From positions 3,038,001-3,102,000 of the forward strand of contig NZ_CP107785.1 of assembly GCF_036345915.1 (NCBI RefSeq): a DNA stretch of 64,000 nt, in the 5' to 3' direction. This document shows positions 33,858 through 42,051 of the stretch, piece by piece. Every line of letters begins with the position of its first letter. The first letter of the stretch is position 1. Source of the DNA: Nocardia sp. NBC_00565. Its GTDB lineage: Bacteria; Actinomycetota; Actinomycetes; Mycobacteriales; Mycobacteriaceae. The notes beneath the pieces are model-generated. The model was not told the origin of the DNA. It worked only from the letters and a program-made list of their open reading frames with translations, and did no database searches. The translations under genes were made by a program, and so were the position numbers.

Positions 33858-34562
33858 ATGAAAACCGCAGTAGTCACCGGAGGCGGATCCGGAATCGGCC
33901 TGGCCATCGCGCACCGGCTGCGCGCCGATGGCTATCACGTCGCCACCCTCGACCTGCGGCCGACCGAAACAGAATTCGCGCACACCGCCGACGTCTCCGA
34001 CCGTACCCAGGTGCAGGCCGCGCTCGAGGCGATCCGCGCACAACTCGGCCCGGTCACGGTCCTGGTCAACGCGGCGGGCCTGGACGGCGTCAAGCGCTTC
34101 GGCAAGCTCACCTTCGAAGAGTGGCACCGGGTGATCGATGTCAACCTCAACGGCGTTTTCCATTGCATCCAGGCTGTGCTGCCCGATATGCGGGAGGCCG
34201 GCTGGGGGCGCATCGTGAATATCTCGTCCTCCAGCGCGCATTCGGGCCAGCCGTTCATGTCGCACTATGTCTCGGCCAAATCGGCGGTCAACGGGCTGAC
34301 CAAATCGCTGGCACTCGAGCTCGGGCCGTGGGGCATCACCGTCAACGCGGTACCGCCCGGATTCGTCGACACCCCCATGCTGCGCAAGGCCGAAGCCGCC
34401 AACCTCCTCGGCGGAACGATCGAAGAACACATTCAGCGCACCCCGGTGCGGCGCGTCGGACGTCCCGAAGATATCGCCGCCGCCTGTTCGTTCCTGATCT
34501 CCGAGGAGGCCGGCTACATCACCGGTCAGATCCTCGGCGTCAACGGCGGCCGCAACACCTAG
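33858..34562 (+). CDS. SDR family oxidoreductase (FabG-like)
   Basis: 234-aa classical SDR. TGGGSGIGLAIAHRL, NAAGLDG, VNISSSSAHSG (catalytic Ser), YVSAKSAVN (Tyr and Lys) and the ending GQILGVNGGRNT are all in place. It would interconvert a hydroxyl and a keto group, most likely at the acyl-CoA or free-acid level. The ATG at 33858 lies 50 bp after the operator. It is the first of a long rightward operon that includes the mycofactocin-type SDR, ferredoxin, P450 and DUF35-thiolase. Confidence 0.92.
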   Translation: MKTAVVTGGGSGIGLAIAHRLRADGYHVATLDLRPTETEFAHTADVSDRTQVQAALEAIRAQLGPVTVLVNAAGLDGVKRFGKLTFEEWHRVIDVNLNGVFHCIQAVLPDMREAGWGRIVNISSSSAHSGQPFMSHYVSAKSAVNGLTKSLALELGPWGITVNAVPPGFVDTPMLRKAEAANLLGGTIEEHIQRTPVRRVGRPEDIAAACSFLISEEAGYITGQILGVNGGRNT

Positions 34563-34618
34563 AAACACGCCCGCCGGTTCCGGTGGGCCGCACGACAAAT
34601 ATCTGAAAGGACCCACCA

Positions 34619-35479
34619 GTGGGACGTGTAGAGGGCAAGGTCGCCTTTATCACCGGCGCCGCCCGTGGCCAGGGCCGCAGCCATGCGGTGAAGCTGGCGT
34701 CGGAGGGCGCCGACATCATCGCCGTCGACATCTGCCGCGATATCGAAACGATCCAATATCCGTTGTCGCGCCCGGAGGACCTGGAAGAGACCGCGCGGCT
34801 GGTCGAAAAATCCGGCCGGCGCATCGTCACGGTCGAGGCGGATGTGCGCGACGGCGCGCAACTGCGCGACGCCCTCGCACGCGGTGTCGAGGAACTGGGC
34901 CAGCTCGACATCGTGGTGGCGCAGGCCGGCATTGCCGGTATGAAGGGCCAGCCGCAGTGGCAGGCGTGGACCGACGTGATCGACACCAACCTGGTCGGCG
35001 TCATCAACACCATCCATGCCGCGCTGCCGTATCTGGACGAGGGCGCCTCCATCATCGCCACCGGCTCGACCGCGGCGCTGATGGATGTGTCCAAGGTCGA
35101 TCAGCCGGGCAAGGATCCCGGCGGCGTCGCCTACATGGTCGCCAAGCGCGCACTGTCGATGTTCGTCCACGAGATCGCCACCCACCTCGCGGCGCGGAAC
35201 ATCCGCGCGAACGTGGTGCATCCGACGAATGTCAATACCCCGATGCTGCAGAGCGAGCCGATGTATCGGTCGTTCCGCCCGGATCTGGAACACCCGACCC
35301 GCGCGGATGCCGAGCCCGCCTTCTTCGTGCAGCAGGCCATGCCGATCCCTTATCTCGAGCCGGAGGAGATCAGCAACGCGGTGTTGTTCCTGGCCTCCGA
35401 CGAGTCCCGATACATCACCGGTACGCAGCTGCGCGTGGACGCCGGCGGATATCTGAAGTGGTACGACTACCACATCTGA
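34619..35479 (+). CDS. Mycofactocin-type SDR oxidoreductase
   Basis: 286-aa SDR. The N-terminus GRVEGKVAFITGAARGQGRS followed by HAVKLASEGADIIAVDIC is the hallmark of the mycofactocin-coupled SDR group, in which the NAD is bound tightly and reoxidised through mycofactocin. The catalytic YMVAK and the end ITGTQLRVDAGGYLKWYDYHI fit too. It would oxidise an alcohol to a carbonyl compound. Start GTG 34619 with AAAGGA upstream. No mycofactocin biosynthesis genes lie in this window; they would be elsewhere in the genome. Confidence 0.93.
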   Translation: MGRVEGKVAFITGAARGQGRSHAVKLASEGADIIAVDICRDIETIQYPLSRPEDLEETARLVEKSGRRIVTVEADVRDGAQLRDALARGVEELGQLDIVVAQAGIAGMKGQPQWQAWTDVIDTNLVGVINTIHAALPYLDEGASIIATGSTAALMDVSKVDQPGKDPGGVAYMVAKRALSMFVHEIATHLAARNIRANVVHPTNVNTPMLQSEPMYRSFRPDLEHPTRADAEPAFFVQQAMPIPYLEPEEISNAVLFLASDESRYITGTQLRVDAGGYLKWYDYHI

Positions 35480-35493
35480 AGGGAAGAAATACC

Positions 35494-35685
35494 GTGAAGG
35501 TTCAAGTCGATCCGGATCGCTGCCAAGGTCACACATTGTGCGCTATGGCCGCACCCCATTCATTCGTGCTGAGTGACATCGATGGTCATTCGTCGCCGGT
35601 CAGTGCGGATGTTCCGCCCGACCAAGAGGAACAGGTGCGCGAAGCCGCCCACTCGTGCCCGGAACGGGCGATCTCCCTTTTATGA
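35494..35685 (+). CDS. 3Fe-4S type ferredoxin for P450
   Basis: 63-aa ferredoxin, typical length. Cluster residues are C10, C16 and C55 (C-QGH-TL-C and SCPERAI); the fourth ligand position of 4Fe-4S proteins is His13, giving the CxxHxxC form known from actinobacterial P450 partners. The GTG start at 35494 has GGGAAG upstream. It lies 14 bp before the P450 gene and is presumably its electron donor; its own reductase could be the NuoF fusion (18318) or the FAD reductase (4838). Confidence 0.93.
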   Translation: MKVQVDPDRCQGHTLCAMAAPHSFVLSDIDGHSSPVSADVPPDQEEQVREAAHSCPERAISLL

Positions 35686-35699
35686 GAGAGGACACCGCC

Positions 35700-37064
35700 A
35701 TGAGCGTCGATAACGTGGCGACCGACGACGAACGCAAACAGCCCCGCTATTCTTTCGACCGATTCGCCTCGGAATATCGTGGCCGGTTCCTGGAAATCAC
35801 CGAGGAAATGCAGGAGAAGTGCCCGGTCGCCTGGTCGGACACGCACGACGGGCATTGGGTCGCCGCGGGCAACCGCGAGGTCTTCGAACTCGCCCGCTGC
35901 CCGCACATGTCCAACGACAATGATCCTGCCGGTGAGCGTCGCGGCTACAAAGGCATCTCCATTCCCACGCCGCCCAGGGCGCGGGGTGTGCGCGGCGGAA
36001 TTCTGGAAATGGACGAGCCCGAGCACCGCGAGGTCCGCGCGGCGCTCAACCCGTACCTGTCGCCGGCCGCGGTCAATCGCTGGATCCCGTTCATCGACGA
36101 GGTGGTGCGGGCCGCGCTCGATGAGAAGATCGAGTCCGGTCAAATCGATTTCGTCGATGATCTGGCCAATGTGGTGCCCGCGGTGCTGACGCTGGCGATG
36201 CTGGGCATTCCGATCGCCAAATGGACGGTCTACAACGAGCCGGTGCACGCATCGGTGTACACACCACCGGACTCGCCCGACTATCCGCGTATCGCGCAGA
36301 TGCATCAGGAGATGGGCAAAGATCTGCTGCTCAATCTGTTCGAGATCAAGCAGAATCCGCGCCCCGGCTTGATCAATGCGGTCGCCAACGCCACGATGAA
36401 CGGTGAACCGCTGCCCGATATGGAGGGGCTCGGCATGCTGGGCCTGCTCATCGGCGGCGGTTTCGACACCACGACCGCGCTCACCGCGCACGCGTTGGAA
36501 TGGCTATCGGACAATCCCCAGGACCGCGAAATCCTCAGCCGCGATCGGGAGGAACTCCTGGATTCGGCCACCGAGGAATTCCTGCGCTTCTATTGCCCGG
36601 CTCCGGGTGACGGTCGCACGATCGCCGAGGATTGCGAGGTGATCGGCACCGACTACCGGGAAGGTGACCGGGTGTGGCTCTCCTGGGCGATGGCGAACCG
36701 GGATCCGGAGGTCTTCGAGGATCCGAACAAGGTCATCCTGGATCGGCGGCGCAACCGGCACTACGCCTTCGGGCTCGGCATCCACCGGTGCATCGGTTCG
36801 AATCTGGCCCGCACGGTGTTCAAGCGGATGCTGCTCGCCGTGCTCGACCGGATGCCGGACTACCGATGCGATCCGGAGGGCACGGTGCACTACAACACCA
36901 TCGCCATCATCCAGGGCATGCGCCATCTCCCGGCGACGTTCACCCCCGGACCGCGGCTGGGCGCCGGACTCGAAGAGACCCTGGCGCATCTGCAACGCAT
37001 CTGCGATGAACAGGGACTCGCGGCACCGGTGACAGCTCGGGCTCAGGCGGCCGAAATCGACTGA
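35700..37064 (+). CDS. Cytochrome P450
   Basis: 454-aa soluble bacterial P450, slightly longer than usual. Visible: the I-helix GGGFDTTTALTAHAL, the K-helix ExxR within EEFLRFY, and the heme loop FGLGIHRCIGSNLAR with Cys364 as ligand. It hydroxylates or oxidises a hydrophobic pathway compound with O2, fed by the adjacent ferredoxin. ATG 35700 with GAGAGGA upstream, 14 nt after the ferredoxin. CYP family not assigned. Its C-terminal 30 residues (ETLAHLQRICDEQGLAAPVT) are an extra tail. Confidence 0.94.
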   Translation: MSVDNVATDDERKQPRYSFDRFASEYRGRFLEITEEMQEKCPVAWSDTHDGHWVAAGNREVFELARCPHMSNDNDPAGERRGYKGISIPTPPRARGVRGGILEMDEPEHREVRAALNPYLSPAAVNRWIPFIDEVVRAALDEKIESGQIDFVDDLANVVPAVLTLAMLGIPIAKWTVYNEPVHASVYTPPDSPDYPRIAQMHQEMGKDLLLNLFEIKQNPRPGLINAVANATMNGEPLPDMEGLGMLGLLIGGGFDTTTALTAHALEWLSDNPQDREILSRDREELLDSATEEFLRFYCPAPGDGRTIAEDCEVIGTDYREGDRVWLSWAMANRDPEVFEDPNKVILDRRRNRHYAFGLGIHRCIGSNLARTVFKRMLLAVLDRMPDYRCDPEGTVHYNTIAIIQGMRHLPATFTPGPRLGAGLEETLAHLQRICDEQGLAAPVTARAQAAEID

Positions 37065-37115
37065 CCTGCCGCGGTCATCGCAACGTCCGGGGCCTGCGTC
37101 ATCCCCCGGATCAAC

Positions 37116-37161
37116 CGGCCGCGCGTGGCCGTCCTCAGCCCGGACCGGCCACGCGCGGCCG
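37116..37161. terminator. Strong hairpin between the P450 and DUF35-thiolase genes
   Basis: CGGCCGCGCGTGGCC and GGCCACGCGCGGCCG are perfect 15-bp arms around a 16-nt loop that itself can pair GTCC/GGAC. It sits mid-operon, 27 bp before the next start. It may partly terminate or stabilise the upstream message. Confidence 0.5.
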
Positions 37162-37187
37162 TCGACACAGCGAAGTTAGGAGGCGAT

Positions 37188-38846
37188 GTGGCCGAACCGT
37201 CGGGACGTCCCCTGCCGTTGCTCACCCAGGACAACGAGTTCTTCTGGACCTCGGGCGCCGATGGCCGCCTGCGCATCCAGGAGTGCCGATCCTGCGCGGC
37301 ACTGATTCACCCGCCACAGCCGGTGTGCCGGTACTGCCGCGACCGGCGCATGGGGGCGCGCATCGTCTCCGGCTTCGCCACGCTCATCGGCTTCACCGTC
37401 AACCATCGTTTCGCATCGCCCGGGCTCGAGACTCCCTATGTGGTGGCACAGGTTGCCATCGAGGAGGATCCGCGGGTCCGCCTCACCACCAACGCGGTCG
37501 AATGCGATCCGGCCGATCTTGTCCTCGGCATGCGGATGCAGGTCGTCTTCCAACCGGACGGCGACGTGTGGCTACCGCTGTTCCGGCCCACCGCCGAACA
37601 GCCCGAACCCGCGCCCCTGCCCACCGATGATATTGCGCCACAAGAGTTCTCGCGCCATGTTCGGCCGATGGTCAGCCAGGATAAGTTCGAGGACAAGGTC
37701 GCCATCACCGGCATCGGCATGTCGGAGATCGGGCGCCGCCTCATGGTTGCCCCGCTATCGCTGACGATTCAGTCGTGCGAGCGCGCGGTGGCCGACGCCG
37801 GTCTCACCATGGCCGATATCGACGGACTGTCGACCTATCCCGGTGGCGGCAATGTCGGCGGCTTCGGCGAGGGCGGGGTCACCGCGCTCGAGGCTGCCTT
37901 GGGAATCCGGCCCACCTGGTACAACGGCGGCTTCGAAACCTTCGGGCCCGGCGGATCGGTGATCGCGGCCATGCTGGCGGTCGCGGGTGGCCTGGCCCGG
38001 CATGTGCTCTGCTTCCGTACCGTCTGGGAGGCCACCTATAACGAGCTGATCCGGACGGGCAAGATCACCCCGCCCGGCGGCCGCACCCCGAGCTGGATGG
38101 TGCCGTTCGGCGGCATCTCGGCCGCACACACCCTGGCCCAGAACGCGCAACGGCATTTCCACCGGTACGGCACCACGCGGGAGACGCTGGGCTGGATCGC
38201 GCTGAACCAGCGGGCCAATGCCGAACTGAATCCCACCGCCGTCTATCGCGACCCGCTGACGATGGAGGACTACCTCGGGGCCCGATCCGTCACGACGCCG
38301 TTCGGGCTCTACGACTGCGATGTGCCCTGCGACGCCTCGGTCGCCGTGGTGGTCTCGGCGGCCGACACCGTGCCCGATCTGGCCAAGCCGGCGATCCGAG
38401 TCGAGGCGGTCGGCACCCAGATCCTCGAGCGCATCGAATGGGATCAGAGCACACTGACCCACGAACCGCAGGTGCTCGGCCAGTCCGCGCATATGTGGTC
38501 GCGCACGTCGCTGCGCCCGGCCGATGTAGACGTGGCCGAACTCTACGACGGATTCACCTTCAACTGCCTGTCCTGGATCGAGGCCCTCGGCTTCTGCGGT
38601 ATCGGCGAGGCCAAGGACTTCCTGGAGGGCGGCAAGAACATCGCCCGCGACGGCGTGCTACCGCTCAACACCCATGGCGGTCAGCTCTCGCATGGACGCA
38701 CCCATGGCATGGGCCTACTGTACGAAGCCGTCACACAGTTGCGCGGCGAGGCCGGAGACCGGCAGATTCCGGACGCCCGGGTGGCGGTCACCAGCAGCGG
38801 CGGCCTGACGCCCAGCGGCGTCCTGCTCCTGACAAACGACGTATAA
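37188..38846 (+). CDS. DUF35 (Zn-ribbon/OB) - thiolase-like fusion, predicted retro-aldolase
   Basis: 552 aa. Residues about 1-150 are a DUF35 unit: zinc ribbon with C33, C36, C47 and C50, then an OB fold. Residues about 165-552 are a non-decarboxylating thiolase-like lipid-transfer (Ltp2-type) domain, with GIGMSEIGRR, CDASVAVVVS and AELYDGFTFNCLSWIEALGFC. In steroid side-chain degradation the DUF35 protein ChsH2 and thiolase-like Ltp2 are separate and together cleave a beta-hydroxy acyl-CoA by retro-aldol reaction; here both are in one chain. It lacks the Cys-His-Cys thiolase set. GTG start with AGGAGG upstream. Confidence 0.92.
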   Translation: MAEPSGRPLPLLTQDNEFFWTSGADGRLRIQECRSCAALIHPPQPVCRYCRDRRMGARIVSGFATLIGFTVNHRFASPGLETPYVVAQVAIEEDPRVRLTTNAVECDPADLVLGMRMQVVFQPDGDVWLPLFRPTAEQPEPAPLPTDDIAPQEFSRHVRPMVSQDKFEDKVAITGIGMSEIGRRLMVAPLSLTIQSCERAVADAGLTMADIDGLSTYPGGGNVGGFGEGGVTALEAALGIRPTWYNGGFETFGPGGSVIAAMLAVAGGLARHVLCFRTVWEATYNELIRTGKITPPGGRTPSWMVPFGGISAAHTLAQNAQRHFHRYGTTRETLGWIALNQRANAELNPTAVYRDPLTMEDYLGARSVTTPFGLYDCDVPCDASVAVVVSAADTVPDLAKPAIRVEAVGTQILERIEWDQSTLTHEPQVLGQSAHMWSRTSLRPADVDVAELYDGFTFNCLSWIEALGFCGIGEAKDFLEGGKNIARDGVLPLNTHGGQLSHGRTHGMGLLYEAVTQLRGEAGDRQIPDARVAVTSSGGLTPSGVLLLTNDV

Positions 38847-38858
38847 GGAAGTGCACGT

Positions 38859-39362
38859 ATGGATGTCGCCGATCTCGCCCTGGCACTGATCCGACTCGTC
38901 ATAGGCGCGACCATGATCGCCCACGGCACCAACCACTGGCTCGGCGGCGGCCGCATCCCCGGCACCGCCCGCTGGTTCACCGGCCTCGGACTACGCAACG
39001 GCACACTCCACGCCTGGCTCAGCGTCATCACCGAAATCAGCGCAGGCACACTACTGATCCTCGGACTCCTCACCCCACTGGCCTGCGCAGCCGTCATCTC
39101 CGTCATGCTCGTCGCCGGACTACTCGCCCACCGCCCCAACGGATTCTTCGTCTTCAAAGAAGGCTACGAATACGTCCTCGTCCTCGCCGCCACCACACTC
39201 GCCCTCGCCGCCCTCGGACCCGGACGACTCTCCCTCGACCACGCCACCGACATCACCATCCACGGCTGGACCGGCGCCGCAATCGCCCTCGGCGTCGCCG
39301 CCGTATCAACCACCGGACTGCTCGCACTCTACTGGCGACCACAGCCCGAAGAAGCCGCGTAA
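38859..39362 (+). CDS. DoxX family membrane protein
   Basis: 167-aa integral membrane protein with four predicted hydrophobic segments (LALALIRLVIGATMIAHG; LSVITEISAGTLLILGLL; AVISVMLVAGLLAH; and a last one near AIALGVAAVSTTGLLALYW). DoxX relatives accompany oxidative catabolic genes, with suggested redox or quinone links; function uncertain here. Its codon use is unlike its neighbours: many CTC, GGA, GCA, CTA and CGA codons, a Streptomyces-like taste, so it may have joined the operon separately. AAGGAAG upstream of the ATG. Confidence 0.88.
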   Translation: MDVADLALALIRLVIGATMIAHGTNHWLGGGRIPGTARWFTGLGLRNGTLHAWLSVITEISAGTLLILGLLTPLACAAVISVMLVAGLLAHRPNGFFVFKEGYEYVLVLAATTLALAALGPGRLSLDHATDITIHGWTGAAIALGVAAVSTTGLLALYWRPQPEEAA

Positions 39363-39390
39363 CAAGCATATTCGAACTGGAGGTGCGCTG

Positions 39391-40203
39391 ATGCGCGTCG
39401 GATTCATTGGATTGGGTAGCCAGGGCGGGCCGATGGCACGCCGGATCGTCGAGGCCGGATTCGAGACGACCCTGTGGGCGCGTCGTCGCGCCTCGCTCGA
39501 GCCGTACGCCGATACCGCCGCCCGAGTCGCGGATTCGCCACAGGAGTTGGCTCAGGCGAGCGACCTGGTCTGTCTGTGCGTCGGCAATGACGCCGACGTC
39601 CGCGACGTGCTCACCGGCGAACAGGGTGTGCTCGCGGGTTTGTCGGCGGGCGGAATCGTCGTCGTGCACAGCACAATTCATCCGGACACTGTCCGTCAGC
39701 TCGCCGATATCGCCGCGGCGCAGGATGTTTCGCTGATCGACGCGGCGGTGAGCGGCGGCGCACCCGCGGTCGCCGAGGGTCGCCTGCTGGTCATGGTCGG
39801 TGGTCCGGCCGATATCGTGCAACGCTGCCGTCCAGTTTTCCAGACCTACGCCGATCCGATTGTGCACCTGGGCGATATCGGCGCGGGCCAGGTCACCAAG
39901 CTGCTCAACAACCTGCTGTTCACCGCGAATCTCGCGACCGCCGCGAGCACTTTGACGTTGGGGCAGGAGTTGGGCATCGACCAGGCCCGCCTCGGCGAGG
40001 TGATCGGGCACGGCTCCGCGAACAGTTACGCGCTCGGGCGCATCCTCAATAGCACGCTGGCGACGATCGGCCAGCGCGCGGGCCACATACTGCGCAAAGA
40101 TATCCAGCTGGTGGCCGATCTGGCGAAGAACACCAATGCGGCAACCGGCGTGGCGCTCACCGCGGCCGATGCCACGCTGACCCTCATGGGCCACGAGCGG
40201 TGA
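39391..40203 (+). CDS. NAD(P)-dependent beta-hydroxyacid dehydrogenase (HIBADH family)
   Basis: 270-aa enzyme. GFIGLGSQGGPMARR (nucleotide motif), DAAVSGGAPAVAEGRL (substrate loop) and the catalytic Lys in GQVTKLLNNLL are complete. It oxidises a 3-hydroxy acid or reduces a semialdehyde. Strong GGAGG before the ATG. The stop overlaps the GTG/TGA junction with a second, related enzyme, so the pair is co-translated and could handle sequential or stereoisomeric substrates. Confidence 0.92.
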   Translation: MRVGFIGLGSQGGPMARRIVEAGFETTLWARRRASLEPYADTAARVADSPQELAQASDLVCLCVGNDADVRDVLTGEQGVLAGLSAGGIVVVHSTIHPDTVRQLADIAAAQDVSLIDAAVSGGAPAVAEGRLLVMVGGPADIVQRCRPVFQTYADPIVHLGDIGAGQVTKLLNNLLFTANLATAASTLTLGQELGIDQARLGEVIGHGSANSYALGRILNSTLATIGQRAGHILRKDIQLVADLAKNTNAATGVALTAADATLTLMGHER

Positions 40204-41009
40204 CCGCGATGCGGATCGGATTCATCGGAGCCGGGCGCATGGGCACACCGATGGTGCGACGACTCGTCGCGGCGGGACACGATGTGCACGTGCTCGGCCG
40301 ATCGAGTGAAGCACGCAGGGCCATCAAGGAATTGGGTGCGCAGCCGGTCTCGTTCGCGGCCGCCGTCGGCACCGACGCTGCAGTGGTGGTGATCTGCGTG
40401 TTCACCGACGAGCAGGTCCGCGAGATCTGTCTGGACAGCCCGCTGCTCACCACCATGCCGCCCGGGTCGACTCTCGTCATCCACACCACCGGAAGCCCGG
40501 AAACGGCCGAAGCCGTTGCCGCCCAGGCTGTTTCGCACGATATAACGGTACTCGACGCGCCGGTGAGCGGCGGTCCACACGATATCGAGGCAGGTCGGAT
40601 CACGCTGTTCGTCGGCGGCGACGAGGACACCGTCGCCCGCATCGAACCCGTCCTGCGCGGCTACGGCGATCCGGTTCTGCACGTGGGGCCGATGGGTAGC
40701 GGACAGCGGGTGAAGCTCGTCAACAACGCGCTGTTCACAGCCCAGATCGGACTGGTCGCGCAAGCCGTGCGGCTGGCCGGGCAACTCGGCATCGACGAGG
40801 CGACGCTGCTGTCGGCACTCCCCCACGCCAGCTCCGCCGGTCGTGCCGTCACCAGTGTGGCGGCCAAGGGTTCGGTCGCCGCGTTCAGCGCGTCGGTCGG
40901 CGAATTCCTCCGCAAGGATGTGGCCGTCGTGCGCGCCCTGGCCGCCGAACTCGGCGCCGATATGGGCGCGCTCGACAACGCCATCGCCGCATCCACCGAC
41001 GACAGCTGA
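40200..41009 (+). CDS. NAD(P)-dependent beta-hydroxyacid dehydrogenase (HIBADH family), second copy
   Basis: 269-aa paralogue of the preceding gene. GFIGAGRMGTPMVRR, DAPVSGGPHDIEAGRI and the Lys in GQRVKLVNNAL are intact. The start is a GTG at 40200 that overlaps the previous stop (GTGA), or ATG 40209. The two copies are clearly diverged, so this is not a recent duplication. It is the last gene of the operon and is followed by a strong hairpin. Confidence 0.92.
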   Translation: MTAMRIGFIGAGRMGTPMVRRLVAAGHDVHVLGRSSEARRAIKELGAQPVSFAAAVGTDAAVVVICVFTDEQVREICLDSPLLTTMPPGSTLVIHTTGSPETAEAVAAQAVSHDITVLDAPVSGGPHDIEAGRITLFVGGDEDTVARIEPVLRGYGDPVLHVGPMGSGQRVKLVNNALFTAQIGLVAQAVRLAGQLGIDEATLLSALPHASSAGRAVTSVAAKGSVAAFSASVGEFLRKDVAVVRALAAELGADMGALDNAIAASTDDS

Positions 41010-41019
41010 ACGCACTCCC

Positions 41020-41052
41020 GAGCCCGGGTGCCACGATGTCGCACCCGGGCTC
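41020..41052. terminator. Hairpin terminator after the long P450 operon
   Basis: GAGCCCGGGTGC / GCACCCGGGCTC is a perfect 12-bp stem with a 9-nt loop, 11 bp after the last stop codon. No T-run follows, as is common in actinobacteria. The remaining 247 bp up to the TetR stop (41300) show no gene I can support. Confidence 0.65.
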
Positions 41053-41299
41053 CGGACCGGATCACACCGCGGCCACCTGATCCTGCTCGCCGACCTCGGC
41101 CCGCGCGGGCTCGGCGGGCTTTTCCGGCTCCCGGTACAGGTAGTCGTCACGTCCACCCGCAGCCGCCTGCGGTTGCTTCGAATACCACCGCTGTCCGGCG
41201 CGTCACCACTGGCAGATTTCACTGCGGCTCCTTCTCATAGGAGCGCAACCCACGACCAATATAGTTGCTTAGCAGAAACAAAATAAAGAGGTAACCCGG

Positions 41300-41914
41300 T
41301 CAGGCGGGCGCGGCGGTACGCAGACAGAACAGCGTCATGCGCTGCACGTCGGCAGGGGCCGGTTGCACCCGACGCTGCAGATAGTCCCCGAGTTTGCCCA
41401 CGATGGCGTGTGCGACGAGCGCGGCATCGAATTCCGGGTCGGCACTGCCGAGTTCGGTGAACGGCTGATACAGCAGCGAGGCCAGCAGGACATCGGCCGA
41501 CCGGAAACCGGTGGCGCAATCCTCGGCCAGGGTGCCCGCGTTCCACAGCACCGCGCGGGTGGTCGCCGCGGTGTCATCGGCGCCCTGGGCCAGAATGCCC
41601 TCGACCCAACGGCGAATCTTGCCCTGCGCGGTGACTTCCTTGTCCATCTGATGGGCCAGATAACTCAGCAGCCGCTCGGCGCCGTCCTCGATGAGGGCGG
41701 CCACCAGCGCGTCCTTGGACGGAAAATGCCGGTAGAACGCGTCGTTCGACAGTCCGGCGGCGGCCACGATATCCGCGACCCGCGGCCGTGACCCGGTACC
41801 GCGCTCGCGCATCACCGCCAGCGCGGCATCGAGCAACCGACGCACCTCATCGGCATAGTTGGCGCCCCGCCGGGCCAGTGCCCGTTGGGCGATGCGGGTC
41901 ACGATATCCGTCAC
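41300..41914 (-). CDS. TetR family regulator, candidate master regulator of the palindrome regulon
   Basis: 204-aa TetR protein when started at GTG 41914. The HTH domain (about residues 20-75) reads RRLLDAALAVMRERGTGSRPRVADIVAAAGL and NDAFYRHFPSKDALV; a helical effector domain follows (MDKEVTAQGKIRRWVEGILA, ADVLLASLLYQPF). The reading frame stays open upstream to 42058, across the operator, so the start is uncertain and no good ribosome site is seen. The AAGAATAGTATTCTT palindrome lies 28 bp upstream, implying autoregulation. Such a regulator would be released by an acyl-CoA intermediate (family-level inference). Confidence 0.88.
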   Translation of the reverse strand: MTDIVTRIAQRALARRGANYADEVRRLLDAALAVMRERGTGSRPRVADIVAAAGLSNDAFYRHFPSKDALVAALIEDGAERLLSYLAHQMDKEVTAQGKIRRWVEGILAQGADDTAATTRAVLWNAGTLAEDCATGFRSADVLLASLLYQPFTELGSADPEFDAALVAHAIVGKLGDYLQRRVQPAPADVQRMTLFCLRTAAPA

Positions 41915-41941
41915 CGGAAGCGAAACATCATTCTCACCTAT

Positions 41942-41956
41942 AAGAATAGTATTCTT
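41942..41956. promoter_or_regulatory. Operator AAGAATAGTATTCTT in the TetR promoter
   Basis: A perfect 15-bp palindrome of the GAGAATnnnATTCTC family with A/T instead of G/C at the ends. It lies between the divergent TetR (41914) and phosphatase (42052) genes. A second ATTCTC half-site is at 41930-41935. Confidence 0.65.
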
Positions 41957-42051
41957 GGGAGCGCGGGCCGACGCAACCGGTCCGGATGCGGGACCCCGCC
42001 CCCGTTGCGCCGAGGCACTCGGCCGCCCACGACTCCACAGGGAGGAGCCCG

